From the NCBI GenBank assembly GCA_030527085.1, contig JAUNBN010000003.1, positions 1-20,091 on the forward strand: a stretch of 20,091 nt of DNA, written 5' to 3'. This document shows, piece by piece, positions 1 through 7,538 of this stretch. A program made the translations under genes and the position numbers. The notes under the pieces are model-generated. The model saw only the letters and a program-made list of their open reading frames with translations, searched no databases and was not told the DNA's origin. Each line of letters starts with the position of its first letter. The stretch's first letter is position 1. Source of the DNA: Oscillospiraceae bacterium. Its GTDB lineage: Bacteria > Bacillota > Clostridia > Oscillospirales > Ruminococcaceae.

Positions 1-2
1 AG

Positions 3-296
3 CTCGCAATCGGCGTTTCAATAGGCGAGGGGGAGACCGCAGCGCCCTCCTCCGTGCGCGTAGCCGAGGAAACGGCGGACAGAGCCGTTCTCGAGATAGC
101 CCTCAACGAGGGCAAGAACCGCGAGATAAGGCGGATGTGCGAGGCGCTGGGCCTCGAGGTCATACGCCTCAAGCGGCTGGCAATAGGTCCCCTGAGGCTG
201 GGCTCGCTCAAGTGCGGCGAGTGCCGCCTTTTAAGCCGCGAGGAGCTGCGCGCGCTCAGAAACGCGCTCGAAAAGCGCGGGGGCTCGGGGAAGTAG
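3..296 (+). CDS. 23S rRNA pseudouridine synthase, RluB/RsuA family (C-terminal part)
   Basis: The reading frame is open from the left edge, so the N-terminal S4-like domain and most of the catalytic domain lie outside the window. The visible 97 residues contain the C-terminal family signature NEGKNREIRRMCEALG, followed by VIRLKRLAIGPLRLGSL. This is typical of RsuA/RluB/RluE/RluF enzymes, which isomerise single uridines in rRNA. In Bacillota the usual member is RluB (23S position near 2605), but the catalytic Asp is not visible, so RluB is an inference. The frame ends with a Lys-rich tail and TAG at 294-296. The next gene on this strand has its own promoter, and a perfect palindrome at 348-390 lies between them. 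Confidence 0.85.
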   Translation, partial: LAIGVSIGEGETAAPSSVRVAEETADRAVLEIALNEGKNREIRRMCEALGLEVIRLKRLAIGPLRLGSLKCGECRLLSREELRALRNALEKRGGSGK

Positions 297-347
297 TTGC
301 AGAATTATTGTAAAAGAGCGCGGCTTGAAGCGCCCAATACATTTAAG

Positions 348-390
348 TCAGGGCCTTTGCCCCCGCCTGCGGCGGGGGCAAAGGCCCTGA
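348..390. repeat. Perfect 20-bp palindrome with GGCGGGG core (possible terminator)
   Basis: Arms 348-367 and 371-390 are perfectly complementary around a TGC loop. The inner part is CCCCCGCC/GGCGGGGG, the same core as palindromes at 15735-15769 and 15818-15859, but the outer arm sequence is different. No T-run follows on the plus strand, so it is not a classic intrinsic terminator, although it could still end or protect the upstream transcript. It lies about 60 bp upstream of the predicted -35 box of the amidohydrolase gene. Confidence 0.8.
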
Positions 391-429
391 ACTGCTCAAG
401 CTTAATGCACTCCCGTTTGCAAAAGGCTA

Positions 430-458
430 TTTAAAAATAAACAAAAATAAGGTATATT
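430..458 (+). promoter_or_regulatory. Predicted sigma-A promoter of the amidohydrolase operon
   Basis: TTTAAA (430-435), 17-bp spacer, TATATT (453-458), in a locally AT-rich stretch. A TTG codon in frame at 457 would lie inside the -10 box. This argues for translation starting at the ATG at 502, about 37 nt downstream of the expected transcript start. Confidence 0.5.
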
Positions 459-501
459 GTATAAACAAGAGAACAAGTCGGAGAGACCCTTTTCGGAGCA
501 T

Positions 502-1806
502 ATGGATTATTTATTTAAAAAGGTGCGTGCGATAACGATGGACGAAGGCGCTCCTCAGCTCGAAAACGCCTTCGTCGGCGTGAGCGGCGGCGATATTGTT
601 TATATTTCCTCCGAGGAGCCGAAGGAGCGCGCGCTCAAGACAATAAACTGCGAAGGCAAGCTCATGCTGCCGGGGTTTATAAACGCGCACTGTCATATCG
701 CGGCGGTCTCCATGCGCGGCTACGCCGACGACATGGCGCTGCACCCCTGGCTCTACGAGAAAATCTTTCCCGCCGAGGCGAGGCTCGACAGGCGCGCCGT
801 GCGCGCCTCTTCCCTGCTGGGCATGGCGGAGCTCATAAGAAACGGCGTTACCACCTCGGCGGATATGTACTTCCATATAGCCGAGACCGCCGCCGCCGCG
901 CTCGAGTGCGGGCTCAACTTAAACACCTGCAACGCGCTCGTGGAGTTTGACGATGAGAACGCGGATTTCGCAAAGGACAGAAGCTACACCGACTCGCTCG
1001 AGGTTTTGAGAGACTACCATATGGCCGCAGGCGGGCAGATACGCCTCGACGCTTCCATACATGCGGAATACACCAGCGGTCCGCGCGGCTGGGCCTTCGA
1101 GGTCGAGTTCGCCCAAAAGCACGGCTTCGGTATGCAGCTCCATCTCTCGGAAACCGAAAGGGAGCAGCGCGAGTGCCTTGAAAGACGCGGCAAGACCCCC
1201 GCCGCGGCGCTTGACGAATACGGCGTTTTCGATTTGCGCTGCGCCGCCGCCCACTGTGTTTGGCTGAGCGAACAGGACAGGGCGCTGCTCGCCGAAAAGG
1301 GCGTTGCGGCCGTCTACAACCCGGTGTCTAATCTAAAGCTCGCCAGCGGCATAGCCGACATTTCCGCGCTGAAGCGGGCGGGCGTCAGGGTGGCGCTGGG
1401 CACGGACGGCGCTTCCTCAAACAACTCCTACGACCTAATCTCGGAGATGAAGACCGGCGCGCTGCTGCAAAAGGCCCTGAGCGGCTCGCCCGAGACCCTG
1501 CCCGCGCGCGAGGCGCTCAAAATGGCTACTGTGGAGGGCGCTTACGCGCTGGGCCGCGAAAAGGAGCGGGGCTCCATTAAAACCGGACTTCGAGCAGACC
1601 TCATCCTGCTGGATATGAACTCTCCCTCCCTCGCGCCCTGCTACGACCCCTGCTCGGCGGCCGTCTATTCGGCCCGCGGCGCGGACGTCTGCTTTACTAT
1701 GGCAAACGGCAAGGTGCTCTACGACGGCGAGTTAAGGACCATAGACCTCGAGAGGGTGATTTACGAGGTGAACTCTTACGTAAAGCCGCTGGTGGAGGGA
1801 AGATGA
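502..1806 (+). CDS. Amidohydrolase, MTA/SAH deaminase-like (MtaD/SsnA family)
   Basis: This 434-residue metal-dependent hydrolase probably deaminates a purine-type substrate such as 5'-methylthioadenosine or S-adenosylhomocysteine; the substrate is inferred from family resemblance. An N-terminal strand domain is followed by the TIM-barrel motifs: FINAHCHIA (His63, His65), LHLSET (His214), AAHCVWLS (His251) and LGTDGASSNNSYD (Asp302). A C-terminal composite domain carries the ADLILLD motif. A longer frame begins at a TTG at 457, but that codon sits in the predicted -10 box, and family members usually begin just before the segment LFKKVRAITMDEG, so ATG 502 is preferred (GGAG lies just upstream). 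The stop overlaps the next gene by 4 nt (ATGA), indicating translational coupling. Related enzymes (guanine deaminase, chlorohydrolases) cannot be excluded. Confidence 0.85.
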   Translation: MDYLFKKVRAITMDEGAPQLENAFVGVSGGDIVYISSEEPKERALKTINCEGKLMLPGFINAHCHIAAVSMRGYADDMALHPWLYEKIFPAEARLDRRAVRASSLLGMAELIRNGVTTSADMYFHIAETAAAALECGLNLNTCNALVEFDDENADFAKDRSYTDSLEVLRDYHMAAGGQIRLDASIHAEYTSGPRGWAFEVEFAQKHGFGMQLHLSETEREQRECLERRGKTPAAALDEYGVFDLRCAAAHCVWLSEQDRALLAEKGVAAVYNPVSNLKLASGIADISALKRAGVRVALGTDGASSNNSYDLISEMKTGALLQKALSGSPETLPAREALKMATVEGAYALGREKERGSIKTGLRADLILLDMNSPSLAPCYDPCSAAVYSARGADVCFTMANGKVLYDGELRTIDLERVIYEVNSYVKPLVEGR

Positions 1807-2306
1807 GCGCGGTCTCGATTAAAAGGGTAAACCGCAGCGAGCTGCCCTTTTTCGCCGAACTTATCCGCGAGAGCTTCGCAACGCTCGCGCGGGACTTCAA
1901 GCTCGATGAAAGCAAGGCCCCCCACAACGCCGCCTTTTTAAAGCTCTCCGACCTTGAAGCCGATTTCGACTCGGGAGCCGAGATGTACTCCCTTAGCGAA
2001 AACAAAGCTCCGGCAGGCTTTGTGCAGCTTAAGCCGCTCGAGGACGGCACGCTGCTGCTCAATCGGCTGGCCGTGCTGCCCGAATACCGGGGGCGTGGCT
2101 TTGCGAGGAAGCTGCTGGCCTTTGCCGACTTGCGCGCGCTCGAGCTTCGCGCCTCGCGCATTGAGCTTACAATAATCGATGAGAGCGCCAAACACAAGCG
2201 CCTCTACTCCTCCGAGGGCTATATACAAACGGACACCAGAGCCTTCCCCGACCGACCCTATAAAGTGGCCTTTATGGAAAAGCGATTTTCGCCCGAGAGG
2301 GCCTGA
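1803..2306 (+). CDS. GNAT-family N-acetyltransferase
   Basis: A 167-residue single-domain GNAT protein. The acetyl-CoA pyrophosphate-binding loop is clear in NRLAVLPEYRGRGFARKLL (RGRGFA at 96-101), followed by the helix and beta-bulge region and the C-terminal segment YSSEGYIQTD, which matches the usual Y..xGF motif. It starts in the ATGA overlap with the amidohydrolase, so both proteins come from one transcript. The acceptor is unknown and cannot be read from the sequence. A palindrome and then fbp follow. Confidence 0.85.
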   Translation: MSAVSIKRVNRSELPFFAELIRESFATLARDFKLDESKAPHNAAFLKLSDLEADFDSGAEMYSLSENKAPAGFVQLKPLEDGTLLLNRLAVLPEYRGRGFARKLLAFADLRALELRASRIELTIIDESAKHKRLYSSEGYIQTDTRAFPDRPYKVAFMEKRFSPERA

Positions 2307-2314
2307 CGGCTGCG

Positions 2315-2337
2315 TTTAGCGTGGATTCCACGCTAAA
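2315..2337. promoter_or_regulatory. Perfect 10-bp palindrome upstream of fbp
   Basis: TTTAGCGTGG (2315-2324), loop ATT, CCACGCTAAA (2328-2337). It starts 9 nt after the acetyltransferase stop and ends 41 nt before fbp. No T-run follows, so either an operator or a weak transcript-end hairpin is possible. The 11-mer CACGCTAAAGT at its right edge also occurs in the imperfect palindrome of the amino-acid ABC promoter (7057-7067). Confidence 0.5.
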
Positions 2338-2378
2338 GTGAAAAGCTTCTCTTAAACGCTCAACAGACGAGGTGAATT

Positions 2379-4352
2379 ATGAAAAAGGCAAGCGACAGCT
2401 ACGACAAGCTCAAATACCTGCGATTGCTCGCGCGCGAATACCCCTCGATAGCCGAGGTCTGCACGGAGATAGTAAACCTCAAGGCCATTCTCTGTCTGCC
2501 CAAGGGCACGGAGCACTTTATAAGCGATATCCACGGGGAGTACGAGGCCTTTCTGCATATGCTGAAAAACGCCTCGGGAGTGGTGCGCGAGAAGATAGAT
2601 TTGCTCTACGAGGACAAGCTGCCCTTGAGCGAGAGGAATATGCTCGCAACGCTTATCTACTACCCCGAGGCCAAGCTCGACGAGCTGGCGGCGCAGGGAG
2701 TGATAAACGGCGAGTGGCTGATGCTGACAATAAGCCGCCTTGTTGAAATCTGCCGCGTTTCGGCCTCGAAATACACGCGATCCAAGGTTCGCAAGGCTCT
2801 GCCGCGCGGTTTTGAATACATAATAGAGGAGCTGCTGCACGCGACGGACAACAGCAATCAGGCGGGCTACAACCGCGAGGTTGTGAACGCCATAATAGAA
2901 ACCGAGCGCGCCGAGGACTTCATCATAGCGATAAGCGGCCTTATCCAGCGCCTGGTAATAGATAAGCTGCACATAGTGGGCGATATCTTCGACCGCGGCC
3001 CCGGCGCACACATAATAATGGATGCTCTCGAGAGCTACCATCAGGTGGATATACAGTGGGGCAACCACGACCTGCTCTGGATGGGCGCGGCGGCGGGCTG
3101 CAGCGCGCTCGTGGCTACCACTATCGTAAACTCGCTCAAATACGGCAACCTAGACACCATAGAGGACGGCTACGGCATTTCCTTGAGCCCGCTCGTCAGC
3201 TTCGCGCTCGAGGTCTACGGGGACGACCCCTGCTATCGCTTCATGCCGCGCGAGATAGAAGCCTCGCTGGACAGCCGCAGCGCCACGCTCATAGCCAAGA
3301 TGCACAAGGCGCTGGCAATTATACTATTCAAGCTCGAGGGCGAGATAATAGACCGAAACCCCGCCTTCGGCATGGAGCGGCGCAAGCTGCTGCACAGAAT
3401 GAATTTGAAAGAGGGCACGGTCGAGCTCGAGGACGGCGTCTACCCCTTGAGCGACACCTACTTCCCGACGCTCGACCCCGCCGACCCCTATCGCCTCACG
3501 CCGGGGGAGGAAGAGGTCATAGACAAGCTGACGCTGGCCTTCGACCACTCCCAGAAACTGCAGCGCCATGTTGAGTTCTTGTATTCGCGCGGCTCCATGT
3601 ACCTCTGCTGCAACGACTTTCTGCTCTTTCATGGCTGCATACCCTCCGATGAAAACGGAGAATTCAGCGAGGTTGAGCTATTCGGGAAGCGCTGCTCGGG
3701 CCGGGAGCTCTTCGATCGCGCGGACGCGCTCGCGAGGCAGGGCTATTTTGCCCGCGAGGGAACGCCCGAGCGACAGCAGGGGCTCGACTTCCTCTGGTAC
3801 TGCTGGTGCGGCAAGCTCTCGCCGGTCTTCGGCAAGAACAGGATGACCACCTTCGAGCGCTACTTCGTAGCGGACAAAGACACCCACACAGAGACGAAAA
3901 ACCCCTACTTCACCTGCGGCGAGAGCCCCGAGTTCGCCCTTAAAATACTGCGCGAGTTCGGAATCGAAAGCGAGGAGGGGCGCATAATAAACGGTCACGT
4001 CCCCGTTAAAATAAAGAAGGGCGAGAACCCTATAAAGGCCGGCGGGCGCATAATAGTTATAGACGGAGGCATGAGCAAGCCCTACCAGCTGCAGACGGGG
4101 GCCGCGGGCTACACTCTCATTTCAAGCTCCACGGGCATAACCCTCTCCTGCCACGAGCCCTTCGTCACCGCGCGCGAGGCGATAAGCACCGAGGCGGACA
4201 TACATTCCAGTCAGACGCTGGTTGAGAGCTACTACAAGCGCCGCCTCGTCTCCGACACGGACGACGGCCGGGCCATAAAGGAGCGCGTTAAGGATTTAAA
4301 AAGCCTGCTGGAGGCCTACCGCACGGGTCTTATTAAGGGAGCGAAGGTTTAA
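2379..4352 (+). CDS. fbp: Fructose-1,6-bisphosphatase class III
   Basis: A 657-residue protein of the Firmicutes-type class III family, which hydrolyses fructose 1,6-bisphosphate to fructose 6-phosphate in gluconeogenesis. The core is a calcineurin-like metallophosphatase: EHFISDIHGEYEAF (DIHG 50-53), HIVGDIFDRGPGAH (GDIFDRG 201-207) and IQWGNHDLLWMG (GNHD 228-231). Further conserved blocks are FERYFVADKDTHTETKNPYF and RIINGHVPVK, then GGRIIVIDGGMSKPYQ near residues 530-570. The length is usual for the family. The ATG at 2379 has GAGGTG just upstream. It stands alone between the GNAT gene and a terminator at 4378, so it is either monocistronic or the last gene of the operon starting at 502. 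Confidence 0.96.
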   Translation: MKKASDSYDKLKYLRLLAREYPSIAEVCTEIVNLKAILCLPKGTEHFISDIHGEYEAFLHMLKNASGVVREKIDLLYEDKLPLSERNMLATLIYYPEAKLDELAAQGVINGEWLMLTISRLVEICRVSASKYTRSKVRKALPRGFEYIIEELLHATDNSNQAGYNREVVNAIIETERAEDFIIAISGLIQRLVIDKLHIVGDIFDRGPGAHIIMDALESYHQVDIQWGNHDLLWMGAAAGCSALVATTIVNSLKYGNLDTIEDGYGISLSPLVSFALEVYGDDPCYRFMPREIEASLDSRSATLIAKMHKALAIILFKLEGEIIDRNPAFGMERRKLLHRMNLKEGTVELEDGVYPLSDTYFPTLDPADPYRLTPGEEEVIDKLTLAFDHSQKLQRHVEFLYSRGSMYLCCNDFLLFHGCIPSDENGEFSEVELFGKRCSGRELFDRADALARQGYFAREGTPERQQGLDFLWYCWCGKLSPVFGKNRMTTFERYFVADKDTHTETKNPYFTCGESPEFALKILREFGIESEEGRIINGHVPVKIKKGENPIKAGGRIIVIDGGMSKPYQLQTGAAGYTLISSSTGITLSCHEPFVTAREAISTEADIHSSQTLVESYYKRRLVSDTDDGRAIKERVKDLKSLLEAYRTGLIKGAKV

Positions 4353-4377
4353 AGCAAGAAAAGCCATATAATAACAA

Positions 4378-4415
4378 GAGGCAGGCGCTCCTTTTAGGAT
4401 TCGCCCGCCTCTTTT
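4378..4415 (+). terminator. Intrinsic terminator after fbp
   Basis: Stem 4378-4387 pairs with 4402-4411 (10 bp, one mismatch), followed by TTTT at 4412-4415. It lies 26 nt past the fbp stop. It may also serve the minus-strand ABC operon, but the T-run on that strand is poor. Confidence 0.75.
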
Positions 4416-4424
4416 ATGTGCAGC

Positions 4425-4610
4425 TTATTCGAATCCCTCGAGCTTGGAATAGTTCTCGCTGAACTCCTCGAGGTGGCTGGTCATGGCGGCCTTGCCGGCG
4501 TCAACGTCCGCCGCGCGGACGGCCTCGTATATCCTTATATGGTTCTCCTGGCGCACTCCAAAAAAGGAACAAGGAGGCCTTCCGCCGAGCACTCGGGCGA
4601 AAGACCCCTG
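4425..4610 (-). pseudogene. FadR/GntR-type regulator remnant (C-terminal end only)
   Basis: On the minus strand an open frame of about 62 codons ends at a TAA (4425-4427). Its last part reads ENHIRIYEAVRAADVDAGKA and then AAMTSHLEEFSENYSK. This closely resembles the C-terminal FCD helix of FadR-type GntR regulators (the 'eH..I..Ai..gD...A...m..Hl' pattern). There is no start codon with a ribosome binding site, and an in-frame TAG lies at 4611-4613. No DNA-binding domain is present upstream, because the ABC ATPase ends at 4631. It is best explained as a decayed regulator gene. Its position directly downstream of an amino-acid importer suggests it once controlled that locus, but this is inference. 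Confidence 0.6.
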
Positions 4611-4630
4611 CTATTTAAAGAGATAATCTC

Positions 4631-5404
4631 CTATATTTCATACTTTTTCAGGAAGGCGCGCGTGCGGCTCTGCTCGGGGTTGCCAATTACGTCGCCGGCG
4701 GCTCCCTCCTCAACTATAAGCCCCTCGGCCATGAAGATTACGCGGTCGGCCACCTTTTCGGCAAAGGCCATCTCGTGTGTCACTATCACCATCGTCATCT
4801 TCTCGAGCGCCAGCTCCCTTATAACGCGCAGTATCTCGCCCGTCAGCTCCGGGTCGAGCGCGGAGGTCGGCTCGTCGAAAAAGAGAATGTCCGGCTGCAT
4901 GGCCAGCGCGCGCGCTATCGAAACGCGCTGCTGCTGCCCGCCCGAGAGCTGGCAGGGGTAGGCCTCGGCCTTGTCCTCAAGCCCCAGCTTTACGAGCAGG
5001 GCCATCGCGAGCTCCTCGGCCTCGGCGCGGGGCCTACCCGCCACCGTAACCGGCGCGTCCGCCACGTTCTTTAAAACCGAAAAATGAGGAAAGAGGTTGA
5101 AGTTTTGAAAGACCAGCCCGAAGCGGCGGCGTATTTTTGCGAGAGAGGCCGCGTCCGCGTAGACTATGCCGCCGCTGTCGTCCATAGAGGCGGCGCTCTC
5201 GCCCGTATAGTATATCTCGCCGCTGTCGGCGCGCTCAAGCAGCGTTGCGCAGCGCAGCAGGGTGGATTTCCCCGAGCCCGAGGGTCCTATTATGGCCACG
5301 ACCTCGCCCTCGCGCACGCTCATGCTTATGCCGTGCAGCACGTCGTTTTCGCCGAAATTCTTTTTGAGCTCTCTTATTCTCAGTATCTCCCTGCCTTCAG
5401 TCAT
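4631..5404 (-). CDS. Polar amino-acid ABC transporter ATP-binding protein (GlnQ/HisP-like)
   Basis: A 257-residue ATPase that powers amino-acid uptake with the adjacent permease and lipoprotein. Walker A is GPSGSGKST (40-48); then come the Q-loop segment GLVFQNFNLFPHFSV, the signature LSGGQQQRVSIARAL, Walker B ILFFDEPTSALDP and the H-loop VTHE. This set is typical of the HisP/GlnQ group. An in-frame TTG at 5425 would add seven residues, but the ATG at 5404 fits the family N terminus and overlaps the permease stop by 8 nt, pointing to coupled translation. A modest insertion between the D-loop region and the Q-loop (SAASMDDSGGIVYADAAS) is a little longer than in textbook members. Confidence 0.93.
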   Translation of the reverse strand: MTEGREILRIRELKKNFGENDVLHGISMSVREGEVVAIIGPSGSGKSTLLRCATLLERADSGEIYYTGESAASMDDSGGIVYADAASLAKIRRRFGLVFQNFNLFPHFSVLKNVADAPVTVAGRPRAEAEELAMALLVKLGLEDKAEAYPCQLSGGQQQRVSIARALAMQPDILFFDEPTSALDPELTGEILRVIRELALEKMTMVIVTHEMAFAEKVADRVIFMAEGLIVEEGAAGDVIGNPEQSRTRAFLKKYEI

Positions 5405-6047
5405 AATACCTGAGCCTCGCTTCAAAAAACTCCATAAGGGCCGCTACTATAAGGTTGAACACATAATAGAAAATCCCCGCCGCCACAAAGGCGCTCATCG
5501 TCTTCTGCGAGGCGGCTATAGCCTTGGCCTCGGTGAACATCTCGGGCACGGCTATGGCGAAGGCGAGCGAGGTGTCCTTTATCAGCGTTATGACCTCGTT
5601 CGTAACGGAGGGCAATATCCTCTTTATCACCTGCGGGAGAATTATCCTGAAAAAGGTCTGCAGCCTGCCGTAGCCCAGAACCTCCGCCGCCTCGTACTGC
5701 CCGCGCGGCATGGACTCTATGCCCCCGCGGTATATCTCCGCGAAGTAGGCCGCGTAATTTATAACAAAGGCAATTATGACCGCCCAGAAGCGGTACTGGC
5801 GCGAGACGCTTATATTAAAGAGGTAATAAGGGCCGAAGTAGACCACTAAGAGCTGGAGCATCAGCGGCGTGCCGCGCATTATTGAGATATAAACGCGCGT
5901 CAGGCTCTGCAGCAGCGAGTTTTGCGACATTCGCCCGAAGGAGACGACAAGCCCCAAAGGCAGCGAGCCCAAAAGAGTGAGGGCGAAGATTGCCATGGAG
6001 GTGAGCATACCCTCGCCGAGCTGCAGAAGCATGGTTTGTAAACTCAT
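5397..6047 (-). CDS. Polar amino-acid ABC transporter permease (HisM/GlnP-like)
   Basis: A 216-residue integral membrane protein with about five hydrophobic segments. The permease signature is EAAEVLGYGRLQTFFRIILP (about 119-138), the EAA loop that contacts the ATPase. The N-terminal block ending in YISIMRGTPLMLQLLVVYFG is diagnostic of the HisM/HisQ/GlnP family. Start ATG at 6045-6047 is preceded by CGGAG. Only one permease gene is present, so a homodimer is expected. It lies 93 nt downstream of the binding-protein gene, with a strong hairpin between them, and overlaps the ATPase gene. Confidence 0.93.
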   Translation of the reverse strand: MSLQTMLLQLGEGMLTSMAIFALTLLGSLPLGLVVSFGRMSQNSLLQSLTRVYISIMRGTPLMLQLLVVYFGPYYLFNISVSRQYRFWAVIIAFVINYAAYFAEIYRGGIESMPRGQYEAAEVLGYGRLQTFFRIILPQVIKRILPSVTNEVITLIKDTSLAFAIAVPEMFTEAKAIAASQKTMSAFVAAGIFYYVFNLIVAALMEFFEARLRYYD

Positions 6048-6063
6048 ATAAACTCCGATAAAA

Positions 6064-6108
6064 GGCGAAGCGGGGGCGGCGCCGCGCTGCAGTGCCGTCC
6101 CTTTCGCC
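6064..6108 (-). terminator. Intercistronic hairpin between binding protein and permease
   Basis: Two stacked helices: 6064-6069 with 6103-6108 (GGCGAA/TTCGCC) and 6073-6080 with 6094-6101 (one G-U). On the minus strand the stem is followed by TTTTAT, so it can act as a partial terminator or a 3'-end stabiliser. This would give more lipoprotein than permease/ATPase, as is usual in such operons. Confidence 0.65.
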
Positions 6109-6140
6109 GTATTGTTTTTCCCGCTCTGTTTTAAGGAGGC

Positions 6141-6989
6141 TTATTTGCCTATTATGCAGACGTCCTCGCCGTCGAAGAACTCGGCGCTTATCTCGGCCAC
6201 AACGCCCTCCTCGACCATCTTCACGAACTCGGCCTCAACCGCGTCGCGCAGCGCCGTGTTGCCCAGCTTGAAGCCTATACCGTACTGCTCGGCCATCAGC
6301 GTCTCCTCAAGTATGGTGAAGTCCGCCTCGCGGCCCTCCATCTGGTACTCGGCCACGCCTATGTCCATAGCCACCGCGTCAATCGCTCCCTGCTCGAGGT
6401 CCATAAAGGCCGTGTTGTATTCGGCTACTTCAATCAGCTCCTCGAAGCTCGCGAGCAGCTCGGGGTCGTCGTTTATGGCGGAAAGCGCGCTGGAGTCCTT
6501 CTGCGCGGCTACTACCTTGCCCGCGAGGTCGGCTACCGAGGCTATGCCGGAATCAGACCTCACTACAAAGACCTGGCTGTTGTCCACATAGGCCTGAGTC
6601 CACTCGTAGAGGTCCTCGCGCCCGTTGATGGTAAAGCCGTTCCAGATGCAGTCAATGGTGCCGCTCTCGAGCTCGAAGTCCTTCGCGTCCCAGTCGATGG
6701 GCTGAAGGCTTATCTCCCAGCCGAGCCTCTCGGCCAGCACCTTGGCGCACTCGATATCGAAGCCGGTAAACTCGCCGTCGTCGCCCACATAGCCGTAGGG
6801 CGGGAAGTCCTGGTCAAAGCCCACTACGAACACTCCGTCCTCGCCTAGCAGCGAGGCTTCAGCGGTCGCCGTTTCGACCGCCCCCTCGGCTTCGGACGAG
6901 TCTTCGGTCGCATCCGCGGCGCTCGAGCAGGCCGCGAAGAGCGTGAGCATCAGCGCGAGGCTGAGGATAATGCTTAAAAACCTTTTCAT
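6141..6989 (-). CDS. Amino-acid ABC transporter substrate-binding lipoprotein
   Basis: A 282-residue family 3 solute-binding protein anchored to the outer face of the membrane. A lipoprotein signal peptide runs from MKRFLSIILSLALML to the lipobox LFAAC (Cys21), followed by an acidic low-complexity linker (DATEDSSEAEGAVETATAEA). The mature domain shows GFDQDFPPYGYV, FTGFDIECAKVLAERLGW, DCIWNGFTI, LAGKVVAAQKDSSA and a C-terminal VVAEISAEFF segment. The start at 6989 is chosen because it gives the signal peptide and has AGGGGGAAA upstream; the frame continues upstream without a signal. The ligand is probably a polar or amino-acid-like molecule; its identity is not readable. It is the first gene of the importer operon. 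Confidence 0.92.
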   Translation of the reverse strand: MKRFLSIILSLALMLTLFAACSSAADATEDSSEAEGAVETATAEASLLGEDGVFVVGFDQDFPPYGYVGDDGEFTGFDIECAKVLAERLGWEISLQPIDWDAKDFELESGTIDCIWNGFTINGREDLYEWTQAYVDNSQVFVVRSDSGIASVADLAGKVVAAQKDSSALSAINDDPELLASFEELIEVAEYNTAFMDLEQGAIDAVAMDIGVAEYQMEGREADFTILEETLMAEQYGIGFKLGNTALRDAVEAEFVKMVEEGVVAEISAEFFDGEDVCIIGK

Positions 6990-7041
6990 TTCTGTTTCCC
7001 CCTGAAATCTCTGTTGTGTGTTGCCGTCCTTATGTTTTAGT

Positions 7042-7070
7042 ATGTTAGCATGGTAGCACGCTAAAGTCAA
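7042..7070 (-). promoter_or_regulatory. Promoter of the amino-acid ABC operon with embedded palindrome
   Basis: On the minus strand: TTGACT (7065-7070), 17-bp spacer, TAACAT (7042-7047). The spacer is largely filled by an imperfect inverted repeat, TAGCGTG-N4-CATGCTA (7046-7063, 6 of 7 pairs). An operator between the -35 and -10 boxes would suit repression. The leader is then about 45 nt to the ATG. Confidence 0.6.
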
Positions 7071-7209
7071 GCTCCGAGCAGGCTTTCTACCTCTTACACA
7101 AAAATTAATCCGCACTCGTGATTTTTCAGGTAATATCCTCCAAAGCGCGAATAAGAACGCCCCCTTTTGCCCAGACTAAGGCCAAACGTGTAAAAGGAGA
7201 TTTTGAAAA

Positions 7210-7434
7210 TTGGAAGACAAGAGAATCAACCGCGCCGTAAAGTGTAATGTTCCGAGCTGCACCTACCACTGCGGCGAGGAGGGCTACTGCTCGCTGGACT
7301 GCGTATGCATAGGAACTCATGAGGAGCACCCCGCCGTAAAGCCCTGCACCGACTGCCAGTCCTTCGTAAACAAGGACGCAAGGGAACAGCGCGCGGCTGC
7401 CGAGCAGATGCGCGAGAAAAATCAAAGCTTCTAA
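7210..7434 (+). CDS. Small Cys-rich DUF1540-type protein
   Basis: A 74-residue protein with eight cysteines at 12, 17, 21, 27, 31, 33, 46 and 49, in the arrangement VKCNVPSCTYHCGEEGYCSL ... KPCTDCQSF. This matches the short DUF1540 domain common in Clostridia, which has no assigned role; the cysteines suggest metal binding or a redox-stable fold. It begins with TTG at 7210, supported by AAGGAGA about 10 nt upstream; there is no ATG in this frame. The C-terminal 20 residues are charged and probably helical. It is transcribed alone and converges on the CarD-family gene across a shared terminator. Confidence 0.82.
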   Translation: MEDKRINRAVKCNVPSCTYHCGEEGYCSLDCVCIGTHEEHPAVKPCTDCQSFVNKDAREQRAAAEQMREKNQSF

Positions 7435-7462
7435 ACTCAATTGAGACCCGTGTATACAAAAG

Positions 7463-7500
7463 CCCCCGCGACGCCGCTTTAATCGGGCGCGGGGGTATTT
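7463..7500. terminator. Bidirectional terminator between convergent genes
   Basis: CCCCCGCG (7463-7470) pairs with CGCGGGGG (7488-7495). On the plus strand it is followed by TATTTCC, and on the minus strand by a GGCTTTTG tract. It sits between the DUF1540 gene and the CarD-family gene, which converge here. Confidence 0.75.
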
Positions 7501-7538
7501 CCTTTGCGTCAAAGGCCGACGAAAGCCGCCTTAAGGTC

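Noticed and set aside
457..501. TTG start at 457 for the amidohydrolase
   Set aside because: The codon overlaps the predicted -10 box, and the 15 extra residues do not look like the family N terminus; ATG 502 is preferred.
4416..4961. Plus-strand open frame running into the ABC ATPase
   Set aside because: It has no family resemblance; the same DNA encodes the ATPase and the GntR remnant on the minus strand.
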